Position numbers and translations under genes: made by a program. Below the pieces are notes generated by a model. It was given only the letters and a program-made list of their open reading frames with translations, made no database searches and was not told the DNA's origin. Source: an uncultured Bacteroides sp. (lineage in GTDB: Bacteria > Bacteroidota > Bacteroidia > Bacteroidales > Bacteroidaceae). From it: a stretch of 61,768 nt of DNA. The stretch is from assembly GCA_900546645.1 (NCBI GenBank), contig URDR01000005.1, forward strand, positions 1-61,768. Direction: 5' to 3'. Shown here one piece after another: positions 60,610 through 61,768 of the stretch (within the stretch, counting starts at the first letter, position 1; each line of letters begins with the position of its first letter).

Positions 60610-61185
60610 TTAATTATTATCTAATATTTTCTTTAACTCATTCCACCGCGAATCTATTACGCGGTTTTCATCATCCGACTCGCCTGATTCCTCAGTTAAA
60701 TCGTCTTCTTCTGTATTATCGTCTTCAGTTAGAGATATAGCTAAATGCTGACTTAATGTTCCGATCATATCTTCATTACATTGTCCTAACGCATGTACGT
60801 GTTTCATCGGCAGACTTAATGCAATGAATTCATAAATAAACCATGCAACATTTATATATCCTTCTTCTTCGGGGATAATTACAAAATCATCACCATCTGA
60901 AAACTCAAGTCCCAGCTTTACTTTTAACGTATTATCAGTATCCACTGGAATTTCCATATCATCCAAACAGCGGTCACAAGGAACTGTTACTTTACCTTCT
61001 ATATGGAAATCCAAAATATAAACGCCCAAACCTTTTTTTACATTCAAAAGGACACTAAGCGTTCCTTTTTGTACTTCTGGACCTTCTATATCTTCAAAGA
61101 ATTGATTATCTAATGCATACTCATATTGACATGAGCTTTCACGCATATTTTTCAATTCAACCTTATATGTACTTAACTTTCCCAA
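60610..61185 (-). CDS. yceD: DUF177 / YceD-family protein
   Basis: A 191-residue YceD homologue. The central CDRCLDDM cysteine pair and the GLEFSDGDDFV-like acidic strand are typical; the C-terminus is very acidic (about 155-180). E. coli YceD is implicated in 23S rRNA accumulation, consistent with co-transcription with rpmF and, here, a position right after a 23S-5S operon. A TATCTTTG box lies at plus-strand 61212-61219. Confidence 0.9.
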   Translation of the reverse strand: MGKLSTYKVELKNMRESSCQYEYALDNQFFEDIEGPEVQKGTLSVLLNVKKGLGVYILDFHIEGKVTVPCDRCLDDMEIPVDTDNTLKVKLGLEFSDGDDFVIIPEEEGYINVAWFIYEFIALSLPMKHVHALGQCNEDMIGTLSQHLAISLTEDDNTEEDDLTEESGESDDENRVIDSRWNELKKILDNN

Positions 61186-61211
61186 TACGATATACTATAT
61201 AAACTGGGCGA

Positions 61212-61219
61212 CAAAGATA
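61212..61219 (-). promoter_or_regulatory. -7 element for yceD-rpmF
   Basis: Minus-strand TATCTTTG matches TAnnTTTG, 26 bp before the yceD ATG. Confidence 0.6.
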
Positions 61220-61274
61220 CGAATAATTATTTATTTTATCCAATCTTTTCCCCTTTTTCTTTCTATCTATGGGT

Positions 61275-61311
61275 ACAAAAAAAGTCCCCGGCCTTGAATA
61301 AGACCGGGGAC
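61275..61311 (-). terminator. rRNA operon terminator
   Basis: GTCCCCGG (61284-61291) pairs with CCGGGGAC (61304-61311), extended inward by CTT/AAG. Read on the minus strand it is followed by seven T and comes just after 5S rRNA. Confidence 0.9.
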
Positions 61312-61318
61312 CTGGTAA

Positions 61319-61425
<107 letters not shown>

Positions 61426-61506
61426 AATTTCATTTATGTATTCATGACTACAAGAAAAAGCAAACGTACGCTAAACGTATATACCATCCAATAGGATATC
61501 AATCCG

Positions 61507-61768
61507 AAAGGAAAAGTGAACGGGCAATTAGTAATGCTCGGCTTTGGTGTCTCCACCTTTACACCTGCATCCTATCAACGTTGTCGTCTACAACGACCCT
61601 GAGAAATCTAATCTTGTGGCCGGCTTCGCACTTAGATGCTTTCAGCGCTTATCCGATCCCGACTTAGATACCCGGCGATGCACCTGGCGGCACAACCGGT
61701 AAACCAGCGGTCAGTCCAACACGGTCCTCTCGTACTAGTGTCAGAGCCACGCAAATTTCATACGCCCA
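61507..61768 (-). rRNA. rrl: 23S ribosomal RNA, 3' end (cut by window edge)
   Basis: The minus strand matches the last 260 or so bases of 23S rRNA, including CTAGTACGAGAGGACCG near the sarcin-ricin-distal end, GCTGAAAGCATCTAAG and the terminal ATTACTAATTGCCCGTTC. The 3' end near 61507 is estimated from the position of ACTAAT relative to the E. coli end. The 5S gene follows about 80 bp downstream. Confidence 0.96.

Overview
The window looks like chromosome of a Bacteroidales species, most likely Bacteroides or Phocaeicola. Three things support this. There is a SusC/SusD pair. Many genes are preceded by the Bacteroidetes -7 element TAnnTTTG rather than by Shine-Dalgarno sites. Housekeeping genes have typical Bacteroidetes versions, such as a lipoprotein TamL next to TamB, a fimbrillin-type lipoprotein and GPH/GH10/GH43/GH67 xylan genes. 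In at least seven cases the -7 element lies over or downstream of the first in-frame ATG, and I used it to move the start inward (for example rmuC, topB, rex, the acyl-CoA ligase and the ArgE-like peptidase).

Layout. 0-9.3 kb: the 3' end of tpiA, a SPOR protein and folE on the plus strand; dnaG on the minus strand; tsaE, a two-TM Imm17-like protein and a NUDIX hydrolase; a GH16 lipoprotein; a possible 26-residue mini-ORF; a guanine deaminase; groEL/groES. 9.6-21.4 kb: an outer-membrane beta-barrel protein, a 21-bp tandem repeat, rmuC, hisS, a membrane zinc peptidase, topB, a decayed BNR-repeat pseudogene and tamL. 21.4-33 kb: tamB (overlapping tamL), a nucleotidyltransferase, then an orphan SusC/SusD pair behind a structured leader. 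33-49.4 kb: xanthine permease and xpt, a fimbrillin-like protein, alkaline phosphatase, an HHH protein, an NSS transporter, a VanZ-like protein, an ECF sigma factor, a CYTH protein, a 47-residue membrane protein, prfB, an acyl-CoA synthetase, an ArgE-like deacylase, ispF, an FAH protein, rex and a SUI1 protein. 49.5-56.9 kb: a five-gene glucuronoxylan operon. 57-61.8 kb: der, era, fabH, rpmF, yceD, then 5S and the 3' end of 23S rRNA, all on the minus strand.

The most coherent accessory system is the xylan operon. An acetyl-esterase, a GPH-type oligosaccharide symporter, a lipoprotein GH10 endo-xylanase, a cytoplasmic GH43 and a GH67 alpha-glucuronidase could together deacetylate, cut, import and finish acidic xylo-oligosaccharides. 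It has no SusC/D or regulator of its own. Upstream are three ATGTAAC copies at exactly 21-bp spacing, a plausible AraC-type (hybrid two-component) operator.

I found no CRISPR array, complete insertion sequence, prophage or obvious new defence system. The less explained signals are mostly non-coding: a family of related intergenic hairpins, a hairpin-rich 490-bp gap at 46.6-47.07 kb, the SusC leader with a 14-bp inverted repeat, a perfect palindrome formed by two divergent promoters at 40.2 kb, and repeated CAGTTT units upstream of groES.
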